Made by a program: the position numbers and the translations under genes
Part shown: positions 33,409-42,356 of the stretch, piece by piece
Position numbering within the stretch: the first letter of the stretch is position 1
Layout: each line of letters opens with the position of its first letter
Assembly (NCBI RefSeq): GCF_900111565.1
Contig: NZ_FOIK01000003.1
Span: 248,001-312,000 of the forward strand
Direction: 5' to 3'
DNA length: 64,000 bases
Source: Paenibacillus sp. NFR01
Lineage (GTDB): Bacteria > Bacillota > Bacilli > Paenibacillales > Paenibacillaceae
The notes under the pieces: model-generated
Told to the model about the DNA's origin: nothing
Databases searched by the model: none
What the model saw: only the letters and a program-made list of their open reading frames with translations

Positions 33409-34038
33409 TCATGTATAAGGAATGATGTCTACGGCTTTGGCGGGAACTTCGGTAATGTCGGGCGCATAGAGATACACGCTGCTTCCGGCTTCGCTGGTCC
33501 GGATTCGCGTAAACTCATTGGCGAGGCTGATCAGGGAGGAAGCGGCGGTGGCCTCTTTTTTGACCCGCAGCTTGAAGGCAACCAGTGTTTGGTCGACTGC
33601 GGGGATCGGCGCTTTTTTGCTGTTGGCTTCGACTTGAATGTCGATCCCGCGCATCCGGTTGTTCACGCCGAAGTGAACGCCGCCGTCGACGGGGCTTAGA
33701 AAGTTATATTGAAAAATGTTGCTGACCTGATGGCCGGCCGCATAAGCTTCTTCTTTGTACACGTATTGGCTGACAAATTCCGTATTCTCAAACACGTCGC
33801 TATCGTATTGCACCATCAGATTAATGTAGCTATATCCGCAGTCTTCCGGCATGAAATCACGCAAATGTACAGAAACGACGACGTCTTCGCCGGGGACGTA
33901 GATCTGTTTGTTGGTCGTGACATGCACCGACATGGCCGATTGGGTATTATCCACGGCAATCTCCCGAACCATGGAGAACATGAGGGTGAGGAAACGCGAA
34001 GTTTGAAAATATCTTTTAAAACCTGACCATTTCTGCAT
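33409..34038 (-). CDS. Unknown protein with a cohesin/beta-sandwich-like domain
   Basis: From about residue 38, the text MSVHVTTNKQIYVPGEDVVVSVHL...INLMVQYDSDVFE resembles the start of cohesin-like or related beta-sandwich domains that mediate protein contacts outside the cell. A helix-forming VDQTLVAFKLRVKKEATA region comes later. The 209-residue protein has no clear signal peptide: the N-terminus MQKWSGFKRYFQTSRFLTLMF is only mildly hydrophobic. Start 34038 has AGGAG 7 nt upstream. No dockerin or glycosidase partner is adjacent. Function unknown; the domain call is by pattern only. Confidence 0.6.
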   Translation of the reverse strand: MQKWSGFKRYFQTSRFLTLMFSMVREIAVDNTQSAMSVHVTTNKQIYVPGEDVVVSVHLRDFMPEDCGYSYINLMVQYDSDVFENTEFVSQYVYKEEAYAAGHQVSNIFQYNFLSPVDGGVHFGVNNRMRGIDIQVEANSKKAPIPAVDQTLVAFKLRVKKEATAASSLISLANEFTRIRTSEAGSSVYLYAPDITEVPAKAVDIIPYT

Positions 34039-34181
34039 GCGGATTCTCCTGTCGTCGAAACTTTAACCAGCAGCGGAATACGGTGCATCCCGGAGAAGGA
34101 CATCCTCTGCCTGTAAGACTATGGTAATCTTTGCCGCTGATAAATCGCTGATAAACTGCTGATAAACGTCGAAAACTGGCG

Positions 34182-34214
34182 AAAAAAAGCAGCCTTTGAG
34201 AAATCAAAGGTTGC
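34182..34214 (-). terminator. Terminator after the response regulator gene
   Basis: On the minus strand GCAACCTTTGA pairs with TCAAAGGCTGC (one G-T pair) around a TTTC loop, followed by seven T. The 5' arm overlaps the last codons of the response regulator gene. Confidence 0.9.
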
Positions 34215-35307
34215 CTGAGAGTCTTTGGTATTCTTCGAGAAACCACGCCGGCAGCTCCGCGCCCATTTCGTTCATATACGACTCGCGGAATGAGGCGAAT
34301 CTGCGCTGGGCCCGCAGCGGCTTGCCGACCCGCCAATACAGCGAGATGAGCTGCAGCACGTAGCTTTCCTCCAGCGGCTCCAATTCAACAAGCCGTAGCG
34401 CATAATCCTCGGCCTCATCGTAACGTTCCTGCTGGAGAAGGCCATGCACCAGCTCCTCCAGCAGCTTCAGATAGAGGCGCCGGCTTTTGTCCCGCGCGGG
34501 ATACACCCAGAGGCTGTCCAGCGGCTGAAGCAGCTCGCCGCCGTAGAGCGAGGCGGCGTTCTGCAGGCGCTCCGGGTCTTCGCTTTGCAGAGCGGCATTT
34601 GCCGCCTCCTGGAACCGGCTGATGTCGTCGGCGATGCCTGCGGATTCCAGCCGGTAGTTCTCCCGGTCGAAGGCCAACTCAATCTGCTCGCCCAGCTCGG
34701 CGCTTTTCAGCGTTTTCCGGATTTGGTAGACGGTCGTATGCAAGTATTGCTTGCCCTTTTCGTAATTCCACTGGGGGAACACATCGTTCAGGATGATGCT
34801 GACGCTGCCCTGGCGGTGAATCCACAGGTAGGCAAACAGCTCCTCGGCTTTGTGCGTGCTCCACTTCACAGGCCCGTGCGGCCCGGTCAGCTCGTATCCG
34901 CCAAGCACCCGAACGGCCGCGGACGTTCCCTGTCCTGCGCCCGCGACCGGCGGCACCTTGCGGGCGGTGATTTTGTTCCAGGTCTTCAGCAGCCGCATCG
35001 GCTCCACCGGCTTTAGCAAATAGTCGGCTGCCGACAGCTCGAAGGCCTCTACCGCGTAATTCCGGTAAGCTGTAACGAACACGATATCGGTCTCCGGCGA
35101 AAACGTGAGCAGCTCCTCGGCAAAGGTCAGTCCGGAGAGCTCGGGCATCTGGATGTCCAGGAACAGGATATCCGGCTTCTGCTCCGCCGCCGCTTGGAAG
35201 GCTTCGCGCGGATTGTCGTAGACCCGGATGTCTCCGACCCCTTTGCACTGCCGCAGCAGGCCCTGCATCTGCTCCAAAGCGGGCCATTCGTCATCCACTA
35301 TCATCAC
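34204..35307 (-). CDS. Response regulator with SARP/BTAD-type C-terminal half
   Basis: Residues about 1-115 are a receiver domain with acidic MIVDDEWPAL, phospho-Asp about residue 51 in FLDIQMPELSG, and Lys in DYLLKPVEP. Residues 133-205 look like an OmpR-like winged helix (KAEELFAYLWIHRQGSVSI...YQIRKTLKSA). The remainder is a helical BTAD repeat domain (SLYGGELLQPLDSLW...RLVELEPLEESYVLQLISLYW). The upstream kinase is its obvious partner. GTG 35307 and ATG 35304 are the canonical starts. However, an in-frame CTG at 35319, overlapping the kinase TGA, would give a more typical N-terminus. Confidence 0.88.
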   Translation of the reverse strand: MMIVDDEWPALEQMQGLLRQCKGVGDIRVYDNPREAFQAAAEQKPDILFLDIQMPELSGLTFAEELLTFSPETDIVFVTAYRNYAVEAFELSAADYLLKPVEPMRLLKTWNKITARKVPPVAGAGQGTSAAVRVLGGYELTGPHGPVKWSTHKAEELFAYLWIHRQGSVSIILNDVFPQWNYEKGKQYLHTTVYQIRKTLKSAELGEQIELAFDRENYRLESAGIADDISRFQEAANAALQSEDPERLQNAASLYGGELLQPLDSLWVYPARDKSRRLYLKLLEELVHGLLQQERYDEAEDYALRLVELEPLEESYVLQLISLYWRVGKPLRAQRRFASFRESYMNEMGAELPAWFLEEYQRLSGNL

Positions 35308-35315
35308 AGAATAAT

Positions 35316-38300
35316 TCAGGTTCCCTCACCCTTCCACGGGATCGTAATGTGCACTTCAATGCCGCCCCCCGGCCTGCGGCTGAGGACGAGCGGGCGGCCG
35401 AACTGGGTCAGCAGCCGGCGGTTGATGTTCTGCAGGCCGATGCCCGTCCGCTGCCCGGAACCGCCGCCTTCGTTCATCCAGGTGGCAAGCTGTTCGTCGC
35501 TCATCCCTTTGCCGTCGTCGGCGACCGTGATGCGGATGAGCTTCTCCTCCCGGCGGGTGGAGATCACGACGGTCCCGCCGCCGATCTTTTCCATCAGGCC
35601 GTGACGGACCGCGTTCTCGACGATCGGCTGGACGATCAGCGGCGGCAGCGCAAAGCCGGTGATCTCCAGATCATATCTGGCCTGCAGCCGTTTGCCGAAC
35701 CGGGCTTGCTCCAGCGATAGATAGGCTTCGACCAGTTCCAGCTCCTTGTCGAACGGAATTGCGGTCTCCTGATTGCTGAAGTCGAAGCTTCCGCGCAGGA
35801 AATGGCTTAAATCGTACAGGAGCTGGCGGGTTTTCTCATTATCGCGCGAGCTCATCCAGATGATCGTATTGATCGCGTTGTACAGGAAATGCGGCTTGAT
35901 CTGCGCGCGCAGCATGGCGATTTCCGAGCTGAGACGGTCGGACACCGAGCGGCGGAGCTGCACCAGCGTTTTGACGCGCCCTTTGAGATCGCTCCACGCG
36001 TAAGGCTTATGGATAAAGTCGTTTGCGCCGGCCCGGAATGCCGACTCGTTAAAATGCAGCAGTTGCCCGGATGTAGCCATCAGAACCGGCAGGTCCAAGG
36101 GCGAGAAGCTGGTGCGGATCTGTCTGCATAGCTCCAGTCCGGACATCTCCGGCATCATGACATCGATAATGCATAGATCGAAATTGCGGTCTTCTTCGAG
36201 CAGGGCGAGCGCTTCCCTGCCGCTGCGCAAGCTCGTAATTGCATAGTTCTCCAGGATGAGCAGGTTCGTCAGCGCCTTCAGGTTGGCATAATCGTCATCC
36301 ACGACCAGAATGCGCGGGGCCTGTCCACGCTCCTGCTTGCCGTTTGCCGCCGGGAGTCTCGGATATTTCCAATTCTCGACGGCGGCTTCCGCCGGCGGGC
36401 GGACGGGCGACAGCAGCAGGCGGGCATCCTCCGGCTCCGCATCGGCGATCTCGTCTTTTACCAGAGGGATCGTAAAAGTGAAGCGGCTGCCCTGGCCCGG
36501 GGTGCTGTCGACGCGGATGCCGCCTTCGTGCAGCTCGACCAGCTTGCGGGTGATGGGAAGTCCCAGCCCAAGCCCGATCGGCTCCGGCGTATCGTCTTCC
36601 GTCATCAGCGGGCCGTCGCGGAACAGGGTCTCCAGCATCTCTTTCGGGATGCCCCGGCCGGTATCGGCCACGGCAATGGCTGCATCATCTCCCTGGCGTT
36701 TGGCCTCGAAGACGATGCTGCCGCGATCCGTGAATTTAAGCGCGTTGTCGAGCAGATTGTACATGATCTGCATCAGCCGGTGCTCGTCGCCATACACGAA
36801 ATAGACGCCGGGCGGTATGCGGTTTTTAATGCGGACCGTCTCTTTCTTGTTGAGGAACTGGAAGACCTCGATGACGATAGCCGCGACGCTTTGGATGTCT
36901 ACCGGCTTCCGGTTCAAGGTGATTCGCCGCTTGCGGATCTGCTCGTAGTCGAGGATATCGCGCACCATGAACGCCAGCCGTCTGCCGGTGCCGAGGATCA
37001 GCCGCATATCCTCCCGCTGCGAGGCGCTGAGCGGCCCGCCGGCCCCCTCATACAGCGAAAGCGAGAGATTGATCATGGCATCCAGGGGCGTCCGCAACTC
37101 GTTCGAGGTTTTGAGCAGGAACTCGTCTTTGTCCCGGTCGCGGCGCTCCAGCTGGCGCGAGAGCTGCCGGATGGTCTCATACGCATGGGCATGGCGGGCG
37201 GAGAGGAACAGCCCTTCGGCCAGTATAAAGATCGGGCCGGCGACCGGCGGTACGGCATAGAAGGTCTTGCCGAGAAAAAGATTGGCTGCAAGACACATCG
37301 TAAACATGATGGCGGCGATGACGCCGATCAGCAGATACAGCGAACCGGTCTCTTTGCGCCAGGCCGCTTTGGCCATAACGTAGAAGGTGTAGCAGACCGA
37401 CAGGAAACTGAACACCAGCAGAAAGCTGGCTGCTCTGGCATAAAAGCTGACTGAGAATGCCAGGGCAATCAGGCACAGCCCGTAAGTATAGACCTGCGTG
37501 ATCCGGCGGAAGACGCGGGAGTATAGCGCCGGGAACAGGGAATACGTATAACCGCTCACCGCGTTAAACGCGACGACGCCGGAGATCAGCTGCAGCTTGC
37601 AGAACCATTCATACGATATAGACGGCAGATAGGTGAACAGCAGCTTTTCGCTGTGCGTAAGCAAAAATGCAGCGAACATTAGGCAATAAACGGCAAGCTG
37701 AAGCGAGGAGAGGTCCTCTCTGCGCTGCAAGCCTTGGCCGATAAAATAAATTCCGATAAAAAGATATCCGGCGACGAGCAGGATGTCGTATGTGCTGTTG
37801 CGCAAATCGAGCGCGCCGATGGCTGGTTCAGAGCCGATCTGCACGGAATCGGCGATTCCCCCGCTCTCGTAGGTGTAATTGGCGGTGTGGATCACGATAT
37901 CCGCCCGCCCTTCACGGGCGCTGAAGACGACCGTGTACGGGTTGTTGCGCGGAGCGGTATCCTGCCTGGACAGGCCGGGGATGCCGCTGCCTCCTAGCGG
38001 ATCGCCGTTGATATAGACGCGGCTGGCGCTGCGGATATTATTGATTTTAAGCGCAAAAGAAGCAGGCTGGTCCGGCAGCAGCACCGTCAGGCGGTAGGTT
38101 GCGGCGCCATAACGGCTGTAGGATTCGGGCAGGCTGGAGGATGTCCAGATCCCGGGAACGGGCATATACTTGGGGGCGGATTGAAACGCAAATCCGCTCC
38201 CTTCGGGTTCGGGCAGCTCGTTCCAATAAAACGCCCATTGTCCATCCAGCTTGAAGGTGGCGGAATGGTCGAAGAGACATCCGGAGAGATCAAAGGTGCC

Positions 38301-38429
38301 CGGCTCCTGACGGATGCAAGAAGAGGTGGAGCTGCGAAGCAGCGGTACCAGCGCAGCTGCCGCCAGCAGGCAGAGACACAGCACAGCCAGCGCCCGCTTG
38401 GCCAGCAGCCGGTAGTCAAAGGGTATCAT
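35316..38429 (-). CDS. Hybrid sensor kinase: 7TM-DISM sensor, HisKA-like and HATPase, receiver, LytS-type kinase
   Basis: This 1037-residue membrane protein has an N-terminal helix (12-30), an extracellular beta-sandwich sensor (about 40-200, DISM-type) and seven helices (about 213-412). A HisKA-like segment and HATPase follow (NALKFTD, DTGRGIP, GLGLGLPITRKLVE). Next come a receiver (phospho-Asp 756 in CIIDVMMPEMSG) and a LytS-type module with IKPHFLYNAIN (His 847) and a second ATPase. The HisKA box reads KTSNELRTPL, so the phospho-acceptor histidine is Asn 443. The C-terminal His 847 probably drives signalling to the receiver and the neighbouring regulator. Ligand unknown. Confidence 0.9.
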   Translation of the reverse strand: MIPFDYRLLAKRALAVLCLCLLAAAALVPLLRSSTSSCIRQEPGTFDLSGCLFDHSATFKLDGQWAFYWNELPEPEGSGFAFQSAPKYMPVPGIWTSSSLPESYSRYGAATYRLTVLLPDQPASFALKINNIRSASRVYINGDPLGGSGIPGLSRQDTAPRNNPYTVVFSAREGRADIVIHTANYTYESGGIADSVQIGSEPAIGALDLRNSTYDILLVAGYLFIGIYFIGQGLQRREDLSSLQLAVYCLMFAAFLLTHSEKLLFTYLPSISYEWFCKLQLISGVVAFNAVSGYTYSLFPALYSRVFRRITQVYTYGLCLIALAFSVSFYARAASFLLVFSFLSVCYTFYVMAKAAWRKETGSLYLLIGVIAAIMFTMCLAANLFLGKTFYAVPPVAGPIFILAEGLFLSARHAHAYETIRQLSRQLERRDRDKDEFLLKTSNELRTPLDAMINLSLSLYEGAGGPLSASQREDMRLILGTGRRLAFMVRDILDYEQIRKRRITLNRKPVDIQSVAAIVIEVFQFLNKKETVRIKNRIPPGVYFVYGDEHRLMQIMYNLLDNALKFTDRGSIVFEAKRQGDDAAIAVADTGRGIPKEMLETLFRDGPLMTEDDTPEPIGLGLGLPITRKLVELHEGGIRVDSTPGQGSRFTFTIPLVKDEIADAEPEDARLLLSPVRPPAEAAVENWKYPRLPAANGKQERGQAPRILVVDDDYANLKALTNLLILENYAITSLRSGREALALLEEDRNFDLCIIDVMMPEMSGLELCRQIRTSFSPLDLPVLMATSGQLLHFNESAFRAGANDFIHKPYAWSDLKGRVKTLVQLRRSVSDRLSSEIAMLRAQIKPHFLYNAINTIIWMSSRDNEKTRQLLYDLSHFLRGSFDFSNQETAIPFDKELELVEAYLSLEQARFGKRLQARYDLEITGFALPPLIVQPIVENAVRHGLMEKIGGGTVVISTRREEKLIRITVADDGKGMSDEQLATWMNEGGGSGQRTGIGLQNINRRLLTQFGRPLVLSRRPGGGIEVHITIPWKGEGT

Positions 38430-38621
38430 GAAGACCTCGCTTTACGAATCTGGATCAGGTTGGCAAATAGCCAATCTAATCATAGTCCCGTCGGCTTTGG
38501 CTTGTCCAGTCAAGAAGAAGCGGGCCAAGGGCCGGAAAAGGTGGATACGCGGCAAGGGGGAGTGTTGTATAATTAGGCACGGCTTCATTTATTTTGGAGG
38601 GAGAAGGAAAGGGGAAGGTTC

Positions 38622-39230
38622 GTGTTCACTCTTGATCTGGCGTCATGGTTAACCGAAGACCGGCTGCGCGATCTGATCGAGCAGTACCGTTCGCTCGGTC
38701 CGCTGCCCGGGGTCGGGCTGACGTTTATGAAATCTTTTGTTCCGCCGCTGCCGACGATCGCCATTGTAGGACTTAACGGCGCCGTGTACGGATTGTGGCT
38801 CGGATTTTTATATTCTTGGCTGGGACTGGTGTCCGGCTGTCTTGTGACGTTTCTGCTGATCCGCAAGCTGGCTTCGCACCGTTATTTCCGCAAATGGGCA
38901 GCCCGGCCGAAGGTGGCGCGCAGCATGAATTGGGTCCGCCGGAACGGCTTCAGCTACGTTTTCCTGCTCAGCCTGTTTCCGGTGGGGCCGTTTGTCGTCA
39001 TTAACATGGCGGCCGGACTGGCGGCCATGCGGCTGCGCTCCTACCTGCTTGCGCTATGCGCCGGCAAAGCGATTATGGTGTTGGCCGTAACCTACATCGG
39101 CAATGATGTGGAGCGCTTTATCCGCCGCCCGGGAGAGCTGGTCTACGTGCTGCTGTTCATCGGCTTGTCGCTCTGGTGCGTGCGGGCCATCGAGGCCCGC
39201 TTTGCGCTCGCCGAACAGCAGCGGAAATAA
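38622..39230 (+). CDS. TVP38/TMEM64 (DedA-superfamily VTT domain) membrane protein
   Basis: The 202-residue membrane protein has the VTT features FMKSFVPPLPTIAIVGLNGAVYG, GLVSGCLVTFLLIRKLASH and LLSLFPVGPFVVINMAAGLAAM. The family is now linked to lipid scrambling and envelope maintenance. GTG 38622 follows a purine-rich AAGGGGAAGG region. It is a single gene, divergent from the kinase and convergent with the class V aminotransferase gene (11-bp gap, no clear terminator). Confidence 0.88.
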   Translation: MFTLDLASWLTEDRLRDLIEQYRSLGPLPGVGLTFMKSFVPPLPTIAIVGLNGAVYGLWLGFLYSWLGLVSGCLVTFLLIRKLASHRYFRKWAARPKVARSMNWVRRNGFSYVFLLSLFPVGPFVVINMAAGLAAMRLRSYLLALCAGKAIMVLAVTYIGNDVERFIRRPGELVYVLLFIGLSLWCVRAIEARFALAEQQRK

Positions 39231-39241
39231 CGGCCCGGCTG

Positions 39242-40753
39242 TTACAGCTGAAACAGATCGGCAATCCGTTCATCCTCCGGTTGGCCTGAACGATGCACCC
39301 AGGCGTTGCGCTGCTTAGAGTAGCGGTAATCCTGCATCCACGCTTTCCCGTGCTCGGCAATGTCGGCGACGGCGGCAACGATCGCCCGGACATCATCGTC
39401 CTCCATGGTCGGATGCAGTGAGATCCGCACCCATCCCGGCTTAAGCGACTGGTCCCCGGCGTTCATCCCCGCAATGAACTGCTGGGACCAGACAGAGCCG
39501 ATGCCCAGCAGATGGTAGCCGTACGGCCCGGCGCAGGAGCATCCGCCCCGGGCCTGAATGCCGAAGCGGTCGCTGAGCAGCTGTACGGCCAGATTGTAGT
39601 GAATCTGGTCGAGCGTGAAGGAGACGATGCCCAGACGGTCGCGGCGGTTGCCGGCGAGAATCGTGCAACCGGCAATGCCGGAAAGTCCGTCCAGCAGCAT
39701 CCCGCACAGCTCGCGTTCCCTGGCGATCATCCGCTGGCCGTCATCGTTCATCTGCTCCTTCAGCCGGATGCAGAGGGCGGTGCGGATGGCCTGCAGGAAA
39801 CCCGGGGTTCCGCTGTCTTCACGCACCTCCACGTCGTCGATATAGCGGCGTTTGCCTCCGGGATGGACCCACATCACGGTGCCGCCGCCGGGCTCATCGG
39901 GCCGGAGGCCGCCGCATAAGCTCTTATCGAAGACGAGAACCCCGCCGGTGCCGGGGCCCCCCAGAAATTTATGCGGCGAGAAGAACACCGCGTCAAGCTT
40001 CTCCAGCGGCGATGCGGGATGCATGTGGATATCCGCATAAGGGGCGCTGGCTGCGAAATCGACGAAGCATAATCCGCCGTGGCGGTGCATGGCGGCGGCA
40101 AGTGCGGGATAAGGCGTTTCGATGCCGGTCACGTTGGAGCAGGCCGTGAAGGAGCCTAGCTTGTAGCGGCGGCTGCGGTATCGGTACAACAGCGCCTCCA
40201 GTGTCTGCGGGTCCACTCCGCCGTCCGCGGCGGGCGGGACGGTGACGACGTCGCACACGGATTCCTGCCATGGCAGCAGGTTGGAATGATGCTCCATGTG
40301 GCTGACAAAGACGACCGGGCGTTCCTCCGGCGGGCAGGTTAACCGGCCCTCCAGCCAATCCGGCAGCCGCAAGCCCATCAGCCGGATCAGCTTGTTGACG
40401 GCGCTTGTCGTGCCGTTGCCGCAGAAGAGCAGCGCATCCTCCGGACCGGCGTGCACATGGCGGCGGATGATGGACCTTGCTTCGTCGTACGCGCGGGTCA
40501 TCAGCCGCCCCGTCATGCTCGATTCCGTATGCGGGTTGGCGATCAGCGGGCCGAAGTCTTCCAGCATACGCTGTTCGATGGGCCCGTAAAGCCGTCCGCT
40601 GGCGGTCCAGTCGGCATAGAGCAGCGGCTTGCGCCCGTAAGGAGTATCAATCAGGTGCCGACTGCCGACGGTATTTTCGCGGAACGCTGCGAAGCGGTCT
40701 TCCTGCAAGGCGGGTTCCGTATTGGCGGCGGAGCTCATGAGAAGTTGCGACAA
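39242..40753 (-). CDS. Class V aminotransferase/cysteine-desulfurase-like PLP enzyme
   Basis: The 503-residue enzyme has the class V core: FCGNGTTSAVNKLIRLMG, VFVSHMEHHSNLLPW, SNVTGIETPYP, FVDFAASAPYADIHMHP and the PLP lysine in FFSPHKFLGGPG. A cysteine-rich GGCSCAGPYGYHLLG takes the place where desulfurases hold their sulfur-accepting Cys. It is about 100 residues longer than SufS/NifS. TTG 40753 lies 7 nt after AGGAGGA and is the best start. The DsrE gene lies 82 bp upstream in the same direction. A sulfur-mobilising role is inferred; selenocysteine lyase or epimerase activity is possible. Confidence 0.82.
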   Translation of the reverse strand: MSQLLMSSAANTEPALQEDRFAAFRENTVGSRHLIDTPYGRKPLLYADWTASGRLYGPIEQRMLEDFGPLIANPHTESSMTGRLMTRAYDEARSIIRRHVHAGPEDALLFCGNGTTSAVNKLIRLMGLRLPDWLEGRLTCPPEERPVVFVSHMEHHSNLLPWQESVCDVVTVPPAADGGVDPQTLEALLYRYRSRRYKLGSFTACSNVTGIETPYPALAAAMHRHGGLCFVDFAASAPYADIHMHPASPLEKLDAVFFSPHKFLGGPGTGGVLVFDKSLCGGLRPDEPGGGTVMWVHPGGKRRYIDDVEVREDSGTPGFLQAIRTALCIRLKEQMNDDGQRMIARERELCGMLLDGLSGIAGCTILAGNRRDRLGIVSFTLDQIHYNLAVQLLSDRFGIQARGGCSCAGPYGYHLLGIGSVWSQQFIAGMNAGDQSLKPGWVRISLHPTMEDDDVRAIVAAVADIAEHGKAWMQDYRYSKQRNAWVHRSGQPEDERIADLFQL

Positions 40754-40835
40754 GGGACATTCCTCCTGCCCGTTGGGGATTTACCCGCTCAGTATATGCT
40801 TGCGGGGCGAAATGGGTTAATGCCCGGCTGGCTGC

Positions 40836-41312
40836 TCAAATAAACAGCTGCATATCGCTTTCCAGCGCATCCTTCAGGTAGGCGGCCGCATCGATGATCT
40901 CCACCTCGGGCAGAAATTCTTCCGGCTTAAAACCCATAATCTCTACGGAGAGCTTGCAGGCGTAGAATTTGATGTTTTTCTTACGGGCACCCTTCAGAAA
41001 ATGCACCAGCTTGGGCGCGCCCTGATCCTCCATCATCTCCTCCAGCATCATCCGTCCGAGTCCGCCGAAGTTCATCCGCGAGAGCGGAAGCTGATGCGGT
41101 CCCTTAGGGGTAATGACATCCATCAGTTTTTCATAAATCGTTTTGTCCTCCAGCGTCATTTTCTCCGGATCACGGACGAGAAATAATCCCCAGAATGCAA
41201 AAAACATCGTAACCTCAACGTCGATCTCCCGGGCGGTATTAGCCAAGATTAACCCGGCCATAGCTTTGTCGTACTCGCCGCTAAACATCAGTAGATTCAT
41301 TTTTTTGCCCAT
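40836..41312 (-). CDS. DsrE/DsrF/TusD-like sulfur-carrier family protein
   Basis: The 158-residue protein matches the DsrE/F-like group annotated in many Firmicutes. It has MNLLMFSGEYDKAMAGLILANTA at the start, VTMFFAFWGLFLVRDP and the conserved cysteine in KFYACKLSVEIMGF. Such proteins bind persulfide on that Cys and hand it on. The desulfurase-like gene directly downstream could be the donor, so I infer a two-protein sulfur relay. ATG 41312 lies behind GGAGGATATGG. No membrane segment; the FFAFWGLFLV stretch is typical of the fold's core. Confidence 0.82.
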   Translation of the reverse strand: MGKKMNLLMFSGEYDKAMAGLILANTAREIDVEVTMFFAFWGLFLVRDPEKMTLEDKTIYEKLMDVITPKGPHQLPLSRMNFGGLGRMMLEEMMEDQGAPKLVHFLKGARKKNIKFYACKLSVEIMGFKPEEFLPEVEIIDAAAYLKDALESDMQLFI

Positions 41313-41400
41313 GCCATATCCTCCTTCAGAAAAATACAGATTGCTCTTAGTATGGATGGATGCTGGAAAAGTATGCCGCGTCTTCCGGGCATGCCAAATA

Positions 41401-41437
41401 ACGCCGGTTGCGCTCCAGAGTCGGAGGCAACCGGCGT
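41401..41437 (-). terminator. Hairpin downstream of the AraC-family gene
   Basis: ACGCCGGTTGC and GCAACCGGCGT form a perfect 11-bp stem with inner GCTCC/GGAG pairing, followed on the minus strand by TATTTGG. The T-tract is weak, so the terminator call is moderate. It lies 24 bp after the AraC-family stop codon. Confidence 0.6.
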
Positions 41438-41460
41438 ATCGTGTCCGTGTGCGCTTGGCT

Positions 41461-42345
41461 TCAGTTGAAAAATAAACGGTTGTACAGCAGGCTGCCGTTC
41501 CCCGAGCGGAATTCGCCCGGCGTCTGGCCGGTCAGCTTGCGGAACACTTTGATGAAATAGCTGCCGGTGGAGTAGCCCACGCGGGCGGCAATGGCTTCGA
41601 TCCCGTCGTCGGTGGACCGCAGCAGCAGGGCGGCATGCTCGATGCGCACGCGGTTCAAATAATCGTTCGGCGTCACCCCGGCATATTTGCGGAAGGTCCG
41701 CAAAAAATGGTATTTGGAGAGGCCGACCGTTTCGGCCAATTGCTCCTGTCCGAGCATGGACGCGTAATGCGAATCGATGTAGGCGGCCGCGGCTTGAATC
41801 GCCGCCGGCCAGCTCTCCCGCTGCCGCGGCCCGCTGGTCGCCAGCCTGCCTAGCTCCATCAGGAACTGGTACAGCAGGGAAGAGGCGATGTACGGGTCGG
41901 TAATCCGCCCGGCCTGCGCTTCCAGCGTAATGTCGCGGAGCCGCCGGACCGGCAGGCTGGAGGGGTCCAGCGCGGGCGTCACGCCGAGGCGCTCCTTTAC
42001 GCTCTCCCAGAGGGGCAGCATGGGCTGCGGCCGGAAAAGCACGAAATAAAATTCCCAGGGCTCGGGACCTCCCGGATAATAATAACGGTGGTTGCCGGGG
42101 ATTTCGGCCATGAATGCCCGCCCGGGGCCGACCCGGTAGCTGTGTCCGTTCAGCTCGAAGATGCCGGTCCCGGACGTGGTGTACTGAAACAGCAGAAGGG
42201 GGCCATCGGTCCGCTCGAGGCCGTTCCAATGATACGCGGGGCTTGTCTCTGCGGCATGGCCTGCGGCAAATAAGTTCAGAAGCGGGAGCTGCTCCGGCTC
42301 GGTGAAGCGGAAGCCGTAGATTCCATAGCTGCTTTGGTTTTTCAC
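41461..42345 (-). CDS. AraC-family transcriptional regulator
   Basis: This 294-residue regulator has an N-terminal cupin-like sensing domain (GTGIFELNGHSYRVGPGRAFMAEIP, about residues 55-80). Two C-terminal helix-turn-helices follow (LGQEQLAETVGLSKYHFLRTF and GIEAIAARVGYSTGSYFIKVFRKLTGQTPGEFR). The architecture is that of sugar-responsive AraC/RhaS regulators. GTG 42345 follows AGGAGGA by 7 nt. It sits between the DsrE gene and the GGDEF-EAL gene, 11 bp from the latter's stop. No sugar catabolic gene is adjacent, so its target is unknown. Confidence 0.88.
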   Translation of the reverse strand: MKNQSSYGIYGFRFTEPEQLPLLNLFAAGHAAETSPAYHWNGLERTDGPLLLFQYTTSGTGIFELNGHSYRVGPGRAFMAEIPGNHRYYYPGGPEPWEFYFVLFRPQPMLPLWESVKERLGVTPALDPSSLPVRRLRDITLEAQAGRITDPYIASSLLYQFLMELGRLATSGPRQRESWPAAIQAAAAYIDSHYASMLGQEQLAETVGLSKYHFLRTFRKYAGVTPNDYLNRVRIEHAALLLRSTDDGIEAIAARVGYSTGSYFIKVFRKLTGQTPGEFRSGNGSLLYNRLFFN

Positions 42346-42356
42346 AGCATATCCTC

